In this document: positions 11,938 through 20,135 of the stretch, one piece after another
Numbering within the stretch: the stretch's first letter is position 1
Layout: the number at the start of each line of letters is the position of its first letter
DNA from: Microbacterium sp. zg-Y625
Lineage (GTDB): Bacteria; Actinomycetota; Actinomycetes; Actinomycetales; Microbacteriaceae
NCBI RefSeq assembly: GCF_030246925.1
Contig: NZ_CP126740.1
Location: 1,054,001-1,118,000, forward strand
DNA: 64,000 bases
Direction: 5' to 3'
Made by a program: the position numbers and the translations under genes
The notes under the pieces: generated by a model
The model's input: only the letters and a program-made list of their open reading frames with translations
The model's database searches: none
What the model was told of the DNA's origin: nothing

Positions 11938-12006
11938 GCGGGCGCGGCCCGCGGCGCTCCGGGCGTCGCGTCGGGCGCGGGGGCGCGGAGCGGCGACGCG
12001 AGTGCG

Positions 12007-12738
12007 TCAGCGCACGGTGACGCGGTCGAACCGGGCGGTGGGGATGCCGTCGAGGGCGACCGCGCGGTACGCACCCGCGCCGCGGGGGAGCGGCGCCCGC
12101 GTGCCGGTGTCGCGGAAGCGCTGCACCGCCCAGTCACGCACGCCGGCATCCGCCAGGCGGCATCCGAGCGCGGTGAGGCCGGACTCGTCGATCGCGCCGG
12201 GGTGCACGGTGGTGCGCACCTCGTACTGCAGCGGGCGGTCGGTGTCAGCGCGCACCCGCTGCTGAGCGAGCACGAGCTCGAGCGACTGCCATGCGCGCTC
12301 GCCTGCACCGGGGCGGCCGGTCACCGCGGTGTAGTCGTCGTCGGTGGCCGCCTTGATGTCCAGGCCCACCCAGTCCACGAGCGGCAGCACGCGCGCCAGC
12401 TGCCGCGGATACGCCCCGCCGGTGTGCAGGCCCACCGCGAACCCCCGCGCGCGCACCTCGGCCATCGCGGGGAGCAGCGCCGGCTGCATGGTGGGCTCGC
12501 CGCCGGTGAACACCACGGCTTCGAGCAGCCCGATCCGCGAATCGAGGAACGCCGCCACCTCGTCCCACGTCATCGCAGGGGCCGCGCGCGGGGCGATCAG
12601 CGCCGGGTTGTGGCAGTAGAAGCAGTCCCACGGGCACCCCTGCAGGAACACCGTCGCCGCCAACGCATCGGGCCAGTCCACCGTCGAAAGACGCGTGAGG
12701 CCCGCGATGCGCAGGTCGGCGGCGGTGGGCGTCGTCAC
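12007..12738 (-). CDS. nrdG: Anaerobic ribonucleotide reductase-activating protein
   Basis: A radical SAM enzyme of 243 residues that installs the glycyl radical on NrdD. The cluster-binding motif CPWDCFYC (C-x3-C-x2-C) starts at residue 35, in GCPWDCFYCHNP. It is followed by the family segment VVFTGGEPTMQ (about 75-85) and VDWVGLDIKA. The GTG start at 12738 overlaps the nrdD stop by four bases (GTGA), so translation is coupled to nrdD. The longer reading frame upstream belongs to the nrdD shadow and is not used. Production is expected to follow the NrdR boxes upstream of nrdD. Confidence 0.93.
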   Translation of the reverse strand: MTTPTAADLRIAGLTRLSTVDWPDALAATVFLQGCPWDCFYCHNPALIAPRAAPAMTWDEVAAFLDSRIGLLEAVVFTGGEPTMQPALLPAMAEVRARGFAVGLHTGGAYPRQLARVLPLVDWVGLDIKAATDDDYTAVTGRPGAGERAWQSLELVLAQQRVRADTDRPLQYEVRTTVHPGAIDESGLTALGCRLADAGVRDWAVQRFRDTGTRAPLPRGAGAYRAVALDGIPTARFDRVTVR

Positions 12739-14573
12739 GCGGGCGCTCCGACCGGCTGCGCCGCGGCATCCGCCCGGTCCTGCGCGAAGTAGACGCGCTC
12801 GGCGGCCTCGCCCTTCTTGCCGACGTTGAACGACGACACCGGCCGGAAGTACCCCATGACGCGCGTCCACACCTCGCACTCGGCGCCGCACTGCGGGCAC
12901 GAGGGGAGGTCGCCCGAGAGGTAGCCGTGCGCGGGGCAGATCGAGAAGGTCGGGGTGATCGTGAGGTAGGGCAGCCGGAATCGCTCCAGCGCCCGGCGCA
13001 CCAGCGTCTTGCACGCCCGGGCGGAGGCCATCGCCTCGCCCATGTACAGGTGCAGCACGGTGCCGCCGGTGTACTTGCCCTGCAGCTCCTCCTGCAGCGC
13101 CATCGCCTCGAACGCGTCGTCGGTGAAGCCCACCGGAAGCTGCGAGGAGTTGGTGTAGTACGGGTTGTCGGCGGTGCCGGCATGACGGATGCCGGGGTAG
13201 CGCGCGATGTCCTCCTTGGCGAAGCGGTAGGTCGCCCCCTCGGCGGGGCTCGCCTCGAGGTTGTACATGTGGCCCGTCGCCTCCTGGAACTGCACCATGC
13301 GCTCGCGCACGTGATCGAGCACGCGGGCGGCCAGCGCCATACCGGCGGGTGTGGTGATGTCCTCGGCATCCCGGGTGAAGTTGCGCACGAACTCGTTCAG
13401 CCCGTTGACGCCGATCGTGGAGAAGTGGTTCTCGAGCGACCCGAGGTAGCGCTTGGTGTACGGGAAGAGCCCACCCTGGATGTGGCGGTCGATCACGATG
13501 CGCTTGGCCTCGAGGGTGTCGCGTGCGATCTCCAGCAGTTCGTCGAGACGCGCGATGACGGCATCCTCGTCGCCGGAATGCACGAAGCCCAGGCGTGCGC
13601 AGTTGACGGTCACGACCCCGACCGACCCGGTCTGCTCGGCGGAGCCGAACAGCCCGTTGCCGCGCTTGAGCAGCTCGGTGAGGTCCAGCTGCAGCCGGCA
13701 GCACATCGAGCGGATCATGTGGGGGTCAAGGTCCGACGTGACGAAGTTCTGAAAGTAGGGGAGGCCGTACTTCGCCGTCATCGCGAAGAGGGCATCGACC
13801 TCGGGGTCGTCCCACGGGAAGTCCATGGTGATGTTGTACGTCGGGATGGGGAAGGTGAAGGCGCGGCCGTCGTCGTCGCCTTCGGTCATCACGTCGATGA
13901 AGGCGCGGTTGATCATCGCCATCTCGGCGGTGAGGTCGGCGTAGGTGAAGTCGCACACGCTGCCGCCGATGAGGGGATGCTGCGGCGCGAGGTCGTCGGG
14001 GACCGTCCAGTCGAACGTCAGGTTGGTGAAGGGCGTCTGCGTCCCCCAGCGCGAGGGCACGTTGAGGTTGAAGACGAACTCCTGCATCGCCTGGCGCACC
14101 TGCGCGTAGGTCAGCGCGTCGAGACGCACGAACGGGGCCAGGTAGGTGTCGAACGAGCTGAACGCCTGGGCGCCCGCCCACTCGTTCTGCAGCGTCCCGA
14201 GGAAGTTGACCATCTGCCCGAGCGCACTCGAGAGGTGCTTGGGCGGCCGCGAAGAGATCTTGCCCGGGACGCCGTTGAAGCCCTGCTCCAGCAGCGTGCG
14301 CAGGGACCACCCCGCGCAGTAGCCGGCGAACATATCCAGGTCGTGGATGTGCAGGTCGCCCTCGCGATGCGCCGCCCCCGCCTCGGGGGCGTACACATGG
14401 TCGAGCCAGTAGTTGGCGATCATCTTGCCCGAGGCGTTGAGCATGAGCCCGCCGAGGGAGTACCCCTGGTTCGCGTTGGCGTTGACGCGCCAGTCCGCCC
14501 GCGAAAGGTACTCGTCGACCGTGGCGGCGACGGCGACGGAGCGGGGGGCGGCGAGTGGGGTCGGGGCGGTCAT
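12735..14573 (-). CDS. nrdD: Anaerobic (class III) ribonucleoside-triphosphate reductase
   Basis: It reduces ribonucleotides to deoxyribonucleotides without oxygen, using a glycyl radical. The 612-residue protein has the ten-stranded barrel with HREGDLHIHDLDMFAGYC near the N terminus. The C-terminal zinc-binding cysteines are CPAHGY and CPQCGAEC. The glycyl-radical site follows in RVMGYFRPVSSFN. It lacks the long N-terminal ATP-cone of E. coli NrdD, as many short NrdDs do. Two NrdR boxes upstream indicate repression when dNTPs are plentiful. Its presence implies some DNA synthesis at low oxygen, which is notable in a lineage usually regarded as aerobic. Confidence 0.95.
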   Translation of the reverse strand: MTAPTPLAAPRSVAVAATVDEYLSRADWRVNANANQGYSLGGLMLNASGKMIANYWLDHVYAPEAGAAHREGDLHIHDLDMFAGYCAGWSLRTLLEQGFNGVPGKISSRPPKHLSSALGQMVNFLGTLQNEWAGAQAFSSFDTYLAPFVRLDALTYAQVRQAMQEFVFNLNVPSRWGTQTPFTNLTFDWTVPDDLAPQHPLIGGSVCDFTYADLTAEMAMINRAFIDVMTEGDDDGRAFTFPIPTYNITMDFPWDDPEVDALFAMTAKYGLPYFQNFVTSDLDPHMIRSMCCRLQLDLTELLKRGNGLFGSAEQTGSVGVVTVNCARLGFVHSGDEDAVIARLDELLEIARDTLEAKRIVIDRHIQGGLFPYTKRYLGSLENHFSTIGVNGLNEFVRNFTRDAEDITTPAGMALAARVLDHVRERMVQFQEATGHMYNLEASPAEGATYRFAKEDIARYPGIRHAGTADNPYYTNSSQLPVGFTDDAFEAMALQEELQGKYTGGTVLHLYMGEAMASARACKTLVRRALERFRLPYLTITPTFSICPAHGYLSGDLPSCPQCGAECEVWTRVMGYFRPVSSFNVGKKGEAAERVYFAQDRADAAAQPVGAPA

Positions 14574-14608
14574 GGCATCCTCTGCGGGGTGAACGGTCTG
14601 CGGGGCTC

Positions 14609-14627
14609 ACCACTATATGCATGTGGT
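14609..14627 (-). promoter_or_regulatory. NrdR box, proximal to nrdD
   Basis: ACCACTATATGCATGTGGT is a near-palindrome close to the NrdR-box consensus (CAC-W-ATAT-AT-W-GTG type). It starts 36 bases upstream of the nrdD start codon. It pairs with a second box 32 bases away centre to centre. Confidence 0.8.
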
Positions 14628-14641
14628 CAGACCAGCGCATC

Positions 14642-14658
14642 GCGCTATATGTAGTGGC
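14642..14658 (-). promoter_or_regulatory. NrdR box, distal to nrdD
   Basis: GCGCTATATGTAGTGGC is the second NrdR-like site. The centre-to-centre spacing of about 32 bases, three helical turns, is the arrangement expected for cooperative NrdR binding. Confidence 0.78.
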
Positions 14659-14815
14659 TACAACGGGTGGTCGTTGGCGGCTGCGGCCCCGTTGTGGAGC
14701 TGCGCAGCGTCGCGTGGCGTTCCCGGCGCGACGCTCGCGCTGGGTGTATGCGGCGGCGTCGCCGGCTGGTGCGCCGCGCGGTGCCACGCGGCACGGGCTG
14801 TGCCAGGCTGGAACG

Positions 14816-15724
14816 ATGACGATCGTCCCGCCCGCACCGGATGAGCCGCGCCGCCCGGACGGCCCGCGCGATCCCGGCGACGCCTGGGTCGTCGCCGACG
14901 ACGGCACCCGCTACTGGGGTCGGTTCGGCGCGGCCGGGCTGCTGGCACTCGACGCGCAGCGCGGCATCCTGCTGCAGCATCGGGTCTCGTGGAGTCACTT
15001 CGGTGGAACCTGGGGCCTCCCCGGCGGCGCGCGGCACGAGGGCGAGAGCGCGGCCGACGCGGCCCTGCGGGAGGCCGCGGAAGAGGCCGGGGTGCCGGCG
15101 GATGCGGTGCGTCCGCGGCTGCTCAGCATGCTGGACGTCGGCATCTGGAGCTACGGCACCGTGCTCGCCGACGTCGTGACGCCGTTCGAGCCTGTCATCA
15201 GCGACGCCGAAAGCCGCGAGCTGTCGTGGGTGCCGGTCGCCGACGTCGACGACTACCCGCTGCACCCCGGACTGGCCACCGCGTGGCCGCAGCTGCGGAC
15301 CCTGCTGGATGTGCGACCGGCCGTCGTGGTGGACGCCGCGAACGTCGTGGGGTCGGTCCCCGACGGCTGGTGGCGCGACCGCCCGGGTGCGGCGTCACGG
15401 CTGCTCGAGCGGCTGGCCGCGTGGGCCCGACAGGGGGTGGATGCCGCCGCGATCGATCTGCCCGCGGGGCAGTGGTTCCCCGAGGTCTCCGTTGTGCTCG
15501 AGGGTGCCGCGCGCACTGCCGATGACGTCACCGGCGTGCACGTCGTGCGCGCCCCCGCCGCCGGCGACGACGCGATCGTCGACGAGGCATCGCGGCTCGT
15601 GTCGGAGGGGCGCCGCGTCATCGTCGTCACCGCCGACCGGGAGCTGTCTCGGCGCGCTGCCGAAGCGGGGGGCGCGGTGCGCAGCGCCGGGTGGCTCCTC
15701 GGCCTGCTGTCCGAGCGCGCCTAG
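14816..15724 (+). CDS. NUDIX hydrolase fused to a NYN/PIN-like domain
   Basis: A 302-residue two-domain protein. Residues about 20-165 form a NUDIX domain with a full box GGARHEGESAADAALREAAEE that keeps the GX5EX7REUXEE spacing. Residues about 170-302 contain VVVDAANVVGSVPDGWWRDR and end with VIVVTADRELSRRA and SAGWLLGLL. These are acidic strand-end motifs like those of NYN/PIN-type nucleases. The first domain's activity is a family-level prediction. The nuclease-like reading of the second is an inference from Asp/Asn placement. The ATG at 14816 follows GGAACG. It is transcribed away from nrdD and ends at a shared terminator with the convergent exporter. Confidence 0.85.
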   Translation: MTIVPPAPDEPRRPDGPRDPGDAWVVADDGTRYWGRFGAAGLLALDAQRGILLQHRVSWSHFGGTWGLPGGARHEGESAADAALREAAEEAGVPADAVRPRLLSMLDVGIWSYGTVLADVVTPFEPVISDAESRELSWVPVADVDDYPLHPGLATAWPQLRTLLDVRPAVVVDAANVVGSVPDGWWRDRPGAASRLLERLAAWARQGVDAAAIDLPAGQWFPEVSVVLEGAARTADDVTGVHVVRAPAAGDDAIVDEASRLVSEGRRVIVVTADRELSRRAAEAGGAVRSAGWLLGLLSERA

Positions 15725-15736
15725 GCCCGCGAACGA

Positions 15737-15770
15737 CGAAGGGCCGGCAGCGCGCGCTGCCGACCCTTCG
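15737..15770 (+). terminator. Bidirectional terminator between convergent genes
   Basis: Bases 15737-15752 pair with 15755-15770 almost perfectly (CGAAGGG at one side, CCCTTCG at the other), forming a compact hairpin in the 57-base gap between the NUDIX fusion and the exporter gene. Confidence 0.8.
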
Positions 15771-15781
15771 TGAATCCGCGA

Positions 15782-17275
15782 TCAGTGAACGGGAAGCGCT
15801 TCGCCCTGCGGGGCGTCGTCGGGCGCGGGTGCCTTGCGCACGAAGAACGCGAGGACCACCGCGGCCGACGCCACGATCGCGCCGGTGAGGAACGCCAGGT
15901 GCACGCCCGAGGCGACGGCCGAGACGGCGCTCGCGCCCTCCGCCAGCGACGAGGCCGCCTGCACCGACATGAGGGTGACGAACACGGCGGTGCCGGCGGC
16001 GCCGGCGACCTGCTGGATCGTTCCGACGATCGCGCTGCCGTGCGGGTACAGCGGCCGCGGCAGCGACCCCAGTGCCGAGGTCAGCAGCGGCGTGAAGACG
16101 AACCCGAGTCCGAGGTTCAGCGTCATGTGCACGGCGATGATCCAGGGGATCGTAGCCGACTCGTCGAACGTCGTCATGCCCCACAGGGCGGCGGCGGCGA
16201 CGACCATGCCGGGCATCACGAGCGGCGTCGGGCCGTACTTGTCGAAGAGCGATCCCACGATCGGGGCAATGACGCCCATGAGCACGCCGCCGGGCAGCAG
16301 CATGAGTCCGATGGTCAGCGTCTTGAGGCCGAGCACGTCGGTCAAGTAGATGGGTAGCAGCACCAGCGAGCCGAAGAGTGCCGCCATCACGACGACGACG
16401 AGCGTCACGGCGAGGCTGAACGACTTCGACTTGAAGGTGCGCAGGTCCAGCAGCGCGCTGTCGGTCTTCTGCAGCTGCAGCTGGCGGGCGACGAAGGCGA
16501 CGAGCCCCAGGATGCCGATCACGAGCGGGATCCACACCGGAACCGGCGCGTTGCCCGAGGCGGCTTCGCCGATGGAGCTGAGTCCGTAGATCAGGCCGCC
16601 GAAGCCGAGGGCCGACAGCAGCACGCTGAGCACGTCGAACTTGGCCGGGCGGGTCTCGGTGACGTTGCGCACCCACAGGGCGCCGAGGGTGAGGGCGATG
16701 AGCGCGATCGGCAGGACGATCCAGAACAGCCAGCGCCAGCTGAGCGCGGAGAGGATGACGCCGGACACGGTCGGCCCGATGGCCGGGGCGACGGCGATGA
16801 CGATGGAGATGACGCCCATCATGCGGCCGCGGTGCGTCGCAGGAACGATCGACAGCACGGTGGTGAACAGCAGCGGCATCATGATCGCGGTGCCCGATGC
16901 CTGCACGACGCGGCCGGCCAGCAGCATCTCGAAGCCGGGAGCGAGGGCGGCGATGAGGGTGCCGAGCGTGAACAGGCTCATGGCGGCGAGGTAGACGCCG
17001 CGCAACGGGAAGCGCGCGAGCAGGTAGCCGGTCAGGGGGATGACGATCGCCATCGTCAGCAGGAACCCGGTGGTCAGCCACTGGGCGGTGCTCGCGGTGA
17101 TGTCGAGGTCGACCATGAGGCTGGGGAGGGCCACGCTCATGATCGTCTCGTTGAGGATGACGACGAACGCCGAGATCACGAGCAGGGCGATGACCACGCC
17201 GGGGCGCACGATGACGGGTGCGGTGCCGGTGGGAGTGGGGGTGTCCGCGGTGGGGGGATTCTTCTCGAGGGTCAC
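15782..17275 (-). CDS. MFS drug exporter, DHA2 (EmrB/QacA) type
   Basis: A 497-residue membrane protein with the many hydrophobic segments of 14-helix DHA2 exporters. Typical motifs are present: the first helix with LNETIMSVALPSLMVDL, the following LTGYLLARFP loop, RVVQASGTAIMMP, and the late PHGSAIVGTIQQVAGAAG. It probably exports toxic compounds using the proton gradient; substrate cannot be told. A TetR-type gene lies divergently 149 bases away with an inverted repeat in between. Repression by that regulator and induction by a substrate is the simplest model. Confidence 0.92.
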   Translation of the reverse strand: MTLEKNPPTADTPTPTGTAPVIVRPGVVIALLVISAFVVILNETIMSVALPSLMVDLDITASTAQWLTTGFLLTMAIVIPLTGYLLARFPLRGVYLAAMSLFTLGTLIAALAPGFEMLLAGRVVQASGTAIMMPLLFTTVLSIVPATHRGRMMGVISIVIAVAPAIGPTVSGVILSALSWRWLFWIVLPIALIALTLGALWVRNVTETRPAKFDVLSVLLSALGFGGLIYGLSSIGEAASGNAPVPVWIPLVIGILGLVAFVARQLQLQKTDSALLDLRTFKSKSFSLAVTLVVVVMAALFGSLVLLPIYLTDVLGLKTLTIGLMLLPGGVLMGVIAPIVGSLFDKYGPTPLVMPGMVVAAAALWGMTTFDESATIPWIIAVHMTLNLGLGFVFTPLLTSALGSLPRPLYPHGSAIVGTIQQVAGAAGTAVFVTLMSVQAASSLAEGASAVSAVASGVHLAFLTGAIVASAAVVLAFFVRKAPAPDDAPQGEALPVH

Positions 17276-17393
17276 AAAGGACTTTCTGTCAGTGCGGGGT
17301 GCTCACGGCCGCAGAATGCGGCAGACGAAGCGCGGGAAAGAGGGCGCGGCGAGCGTCGGTCGCCGATGAGGAACACCAATCATGTCAGAGAGT

Positions 17394-17421
17394 GCCATCT
17401 TGGCGCAATCTGTAAGATGGC
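17394..17421 (+). promoter_or_regulatory. Operator-like inverted repeat overlapping the tetR promoter
   Basis: GCCATCTT (17394-17401) and AAGATGGC (17414-17421) are exact inverted repeats separated by 12 bases. The right arm contains TAAGAT (17413-17418 with one flanking base), a good -10 for the TetR gene starting at 17425, with TTGGCG near the -35 position. A bound dimer would block tetR and could also act on the divergent exporter. Confidence 0.65.
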
Positions 17422-17424
17422 GGC

Positions 17425-18087
17425 ATGGATGCAGTGCAGGTGGAGCCCGGCGACGTCGATGACGCGCCGGTCGGCCTGCGCGAACGCCGACGCCGTGAGA
17501 CGCAGCGCGACGTCTCCGATGCCGCTCTCGCTCTGTTCGAGCGCAAGGGTGTGGCCGCCACCACGGTCGATGAGATCGCCCGTGCGGCCGGAATCTCGGC
17601 GCGCACCTTCTTCCGTTACTACGCGACGAAGGAAGAGGCCGCCTTCGCCCCCGAAGACGACAACTCCGTCGCCGTGCACCGCGAGACCCTCGCTGCGATC
17701 CGTGGCGGTGCTCCCGTGGCCGCCGCGCTCGAGACCGGGTGGCTGCGACTGCTCGAGGCGTTCGATGCCCACCCCGAGACCCACGCGCGCGCTTTGCGGC
17801 TGCGCCGGCTGGTGCACGCTGAGCCTGCGTTGCTGGCGGTGGCGCTGCGCAACGAAGCGGCCAGCGCCGATGCGCTCACCGATGCCGCCGTCGACGCGGC
17901 GAAGGCGGATGCCGATGTGCTCACCGCGCGTGCGCTGATCACCGCCGTGAGCTGCACGGTGCGACTGGCGTTCGACGAGTGGGCGCGGCGCGCGGAGCTG
18001 GGGCAGCAGGCGTCGGCGCGGCAGATCTACCTCGAGTTGCGGCGCGGCCTCGCCACCTACGCCGGGCAGGTCGCCGACGGCGTCTGA
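17425..18087 (+). CDS. TetR family transcriptional regulator
   Basis: A 220-residue repressor-like protein. The N-terminal helix-turn-helix is clear: RRRETQRDVSDAALALFERKG, then TTVDEIARAAGISARTFFRYY (about residues 45-65), the usual TetR recognition helix. The C-terminal ligand domain is helical and variable. The ATG lies seven bases after the putative -10, so the mRNA may be leaderless. It is divergent to the DHA2 exporter and convergent with the S4 gene, so its likely target is the exporter and itself. Confidence 0.92.
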   Translation: MDAVQVEPGDVDDAPVGLRERRRRETQRDVSDAALALFERKGVAATTVDEIARAAGISARTFFRYYATKEEAAFAPEDDNSVAVHRETLAAIRGGAPVAAALETGWLRLLEAFDAHPETHARALRLRRLVHAEPALLAVALRNEAASADALTDAAVDAAKADADVLTARALITAVSCTVRLAFDEWARRAELGQQASARQIYLELRRGLATYAGQVADGV

Positions 18088-18107
18088 CTCCCGGCGGCCT
18101 GGAGGCG

Positions 18108-18482
18108 TCAGCGCCCGCGCAGCCGGTCGGTCTCTCGTCGCTCCCGCTTGGTGGGGCGTCCCGCGCCGCGGTCGCGGACGGGGACGAACGCCGTCATCTC
18201 TCGCGGCGGCGGGGGAGGCGTACGGTCGTCGACCGCGGCGGCGGCCAGCGCGGCGCCGACACGCTTGGTGATCGTCTGGCGCACCACCAGGATGCGGTCG
18301 AACCCCGCGATGCGCACCCGCAGCTCGTCGCCGGCGCGTACCGGCTGGGCGGCCTTCGCGCGCTCGCCGTTGACGCGCACGTGTCCGGCGCGGCATGCGG
18401 CCGTCGCGGCGGAGCGGGTCTTGTACACGCGCACCGCCCAGAGCCACGCGTCGACGCGTGCCGGCTTGGCGGCATCCGTCAT
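18108..18482 (-). CDS. S4-domain RNA-binding protein (Hsp15-like)
   Basis: A 124-residue basic protein with one S4 domain at residues about 9-65: VDAWLWAVRVYKTRSAATAAC and GHVRVNGERAK. A Pro-rich linker and an Arg-rich tail (PTKRERRETDR) follow. Hsp15 in E. coli binds stalled 50S subunits and carries a similar domain; equivalence here is inferred. The ATG at 18482 overlaps the stop of the YhhN gene by four bases, so the two are co-translated. Confidence 0.9.
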   Translation of the reverse strand: MTDAAKPARVDAWLWAVRVYKTRSAATAACRAGHVRVNGERAKAAQPVRAGDELRVRIAGFDRILVVRQTITKRVGAALAAAAVDDRTPPPPPREMTAFVPVRDRGAGRPTKRERRETDRLRGR

Positions 18483-19219
18483 CGCGCGCGCACCCCGCGC
18501 AGGTGCTGCACGACGCCCAGCGCGATGAGGCCCTGCCCGATCGTGTACGTGACCATGACGGCTACCCCAGCCCAGTCGGGCGTGCCCGGGACGAACAGGC
18601 GGAACGCGAGTGTGGTGTCGGATGCCAAGAAGAACACGGCACCGACGATGACGGCGGGGTTGCACCGCGTCGCCGCAGCGGCGGTGCCGCCGAGCACGAG
18701 GCCGTACACCGCGACGCCGATGGCCAGGGCACCCAGCAGCGGCCAAAGCACGATGATCAGAACGACCCACCAGACCGCGTAGATCGCTGACCACCAAGGC
18801 AGCCGCCGCACCGCGAGGTGGCCCCAGAACAGCACGATGTAGCAGGCGTGCGCCAGGCCGAAGCTGAGGAGCATCATCGGCAGTTCGTCGTCGAAGAAGG
18901 GGAAGAAGAACGCGGCGCCGTCGCCGAACCACGAGAACACGAGTGCGGCCACCAAGAGGGCGTGCGGCACGCCCCAGCGTGTGCCGCGCAACGCCCACGC
19001 CGCCGCGAGGATGAGAGCCGGCATGAGGGCGAGCTTGCTCGGGTAGGTCAGCGGCGACCCGGCCGCCAGCAGAATCACATGGGCGAGCGCGATGACGGCG
19101 TACGCAGCGAAGCCCCACCACCAGGTGCGCGTCTGAGTGGTCGGGCTCGCCACGGTGTCGGCAGTGTCGGCGGCGAGATGCACGGCGCTCCTTCGGGCCA
19201 GGGGGACGGGTGATCTCAT
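18479..19219 (-). CDS. YhhN family membrane protein, lysoplasmalogenase-like
   Basis: An integral membrane protein of about 246 residues with eight or so hydrophobic segments. The fold's hallmarks are KLALMPALILAAA, FSWFGDGAAFF and FFLASDTTLAFRLF, where paired acidic residues sit at the predicted active site. The mammalian relatives TMEM86 hydrolyse lysoplasmalogens; whether the bacterial enzyme does so here is unknown. The ATG at 19219 is chosen; a GTG at 19234 would add five residues. It overlaps the S4 gene by four bases. Confidence 0.85.
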   Translation of the reverse strand: MRSPVPLARRSAVHLAADTADTVASPTTQTRTWWWGFAAYAVIALAHVILLAAGSPLTYPSKLALMPALILAAAWALRGTRWGVPHALLVAALVFSWFGDGAAFFFPFFDDELPMMLLSFGLAHACYIVLFWGHLAVRRLPWWSAIYAVWWVVLIIVLWPLLGALAIGVAVYGLVLGGTAAAATRCNPAVIVGAVFFLASDTTLAFRLFVPGTPDWAGVAVMVTYTIGQGLIALGVVQHLRGVRAR

Positions 19220-19247
19220 CGTAGGGTCGCCCACCTATCGGGGTCGG

Positions 19248-19826
19248 TCAGCGAAGGTGGCGTTGCACGATCGCGATCTGGGGCTTCGGGCGCGCCACCT
19301 CGGTGAATCCGGCTTTCTCGAAGATCGAGAGGGTGCCGTGGTACAGGTCGTTGGCCGGCGTCTTCTTCACCGTCACGTCGATCGGGTACCCCTCCACGGT
19401 TCGGGCGCCGCTGTCGCGGGCGTACTCCACCGCGGCATCCAGCAGAGCTTCGCTGAGTCCGTTGCCGCGGAACTCCCGGCGCACGACGAAGCAGCTCACG
19501 GCCCACACGTCGGGGTCATCGAACGGGTCGGGGGAGGCGGCGTAATTGCGCGTGCGCGCCAGTCGCGGCTGCTTCGTGCGGGGTCCGACCCGTGCCCACG
19601 CCGCCGGTGTGCCGTCGAGGTACGCGATCAGCCCGGGCGGTGGCCCGGCGTCGACCTCCGCACGGAACATCTCGATGCGCTCGTCTTCCGGGGTGCCGTT
19701 CCAGTCACCGCCCGTCAGCAGCCACCACATGCACTGGCACTCGGCGCCGTCGCCACCGTCCATGAAGGCGTGCTGGATGTCGTCGAACCGCTGCGACGTT
19801 GCCGGCTCGATCGTGATTTCGGTCAT
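19248..19826 (-). CDS. GNAT family N-acetyltransferase
   Basis: A 192-residue acetyltransferase. The acetyl-CoA binding segment is VVRREFRGNGLSEALLDAAVEYA (R-x-x-G-x-G/A type), followed by GARTVEGYPIDV and a C-terminal FEKAGFTEVARP. An N-terminal CQCMWWLL stretch is typical of one actinobacterial GNAT subgroup of unknown substrate. It is transcribed leftward away from the tRNA gene. Confidence 0.88.
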   Translation of the reverse strand: MTEITIEPATSQRFDDIQHAFMDGGDGAECQCMWWLLTGGDWNGTPEDERIEMFRAEVDAGPPPGLIAYLDGTPAAWARVGPRTKQPRLARTRNYAASPDPFDDPDVWAVSCFVVRREFRGNGLSEALLDAAVEYARDSGARTVEGYPIDVTVKKTPANDLYHGTLSIFEKAGFTEVARPKPQIAIVQRHLR

Positions 19827-19917
19827 GTCGCGACGCTAGCGGCAGCCGCCGACACCCGGCAACGTCGCGCGCGACATGCGCGGGCGGTGCCGGTTCGCGC
19901 GGCGTCCGCGGAGCGGC

Positions 19918-19923
19918 TAGGAT
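19918..19923 (+). promoter_or_regulatory. Putative -10 of the tRNA-Pro gene
   Basis: TAGGAT lies 33 bases before the mature tRNA. TTCGCG at 19894-19899 could be the -35, with an 18-base spacer. A short palindrome, GTCCGCGCGCGGAC (19933-19946), follows in the leader. Confidence 0.5.
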
Positions 19924-19956
19924 AGGGGAGTTGTCCGCGCGCGGACAGCGGAAGAC

Positions 19957-20030
<74 letters not shown>

Positions 20031-20037
20031 CCGGAAT

Positions 20038-20069
20038 AGGCCCGGAATCTCGCAAGAGGTTCCGGGCCT
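20038..20069 (+). terminator. Terminator after tRNA-Pro
   Basis: AGGCCCGGAA (20038-20047) and TTCCGGGCCT (20060-20069) form a perfect 10-base-pair stem directly downstream of the tRNA, followed by TCTG. Confidence 0.8.
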
Positions 20070-20135
20070 TCTGCATGTCCGGGAATCGCCGAGGACTCCA
20101 AAAGGACTCCGACTGTCGGCGCGCTCTGTCAGGAT

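Noticed and set aside
12007-13704. A single long minus-strand protein ending in nrdG
   Set aside because: Its first two thirds are a frame-shifted reading of nrdD; only the last 243 codons, from GTG 12738, are nrdG.
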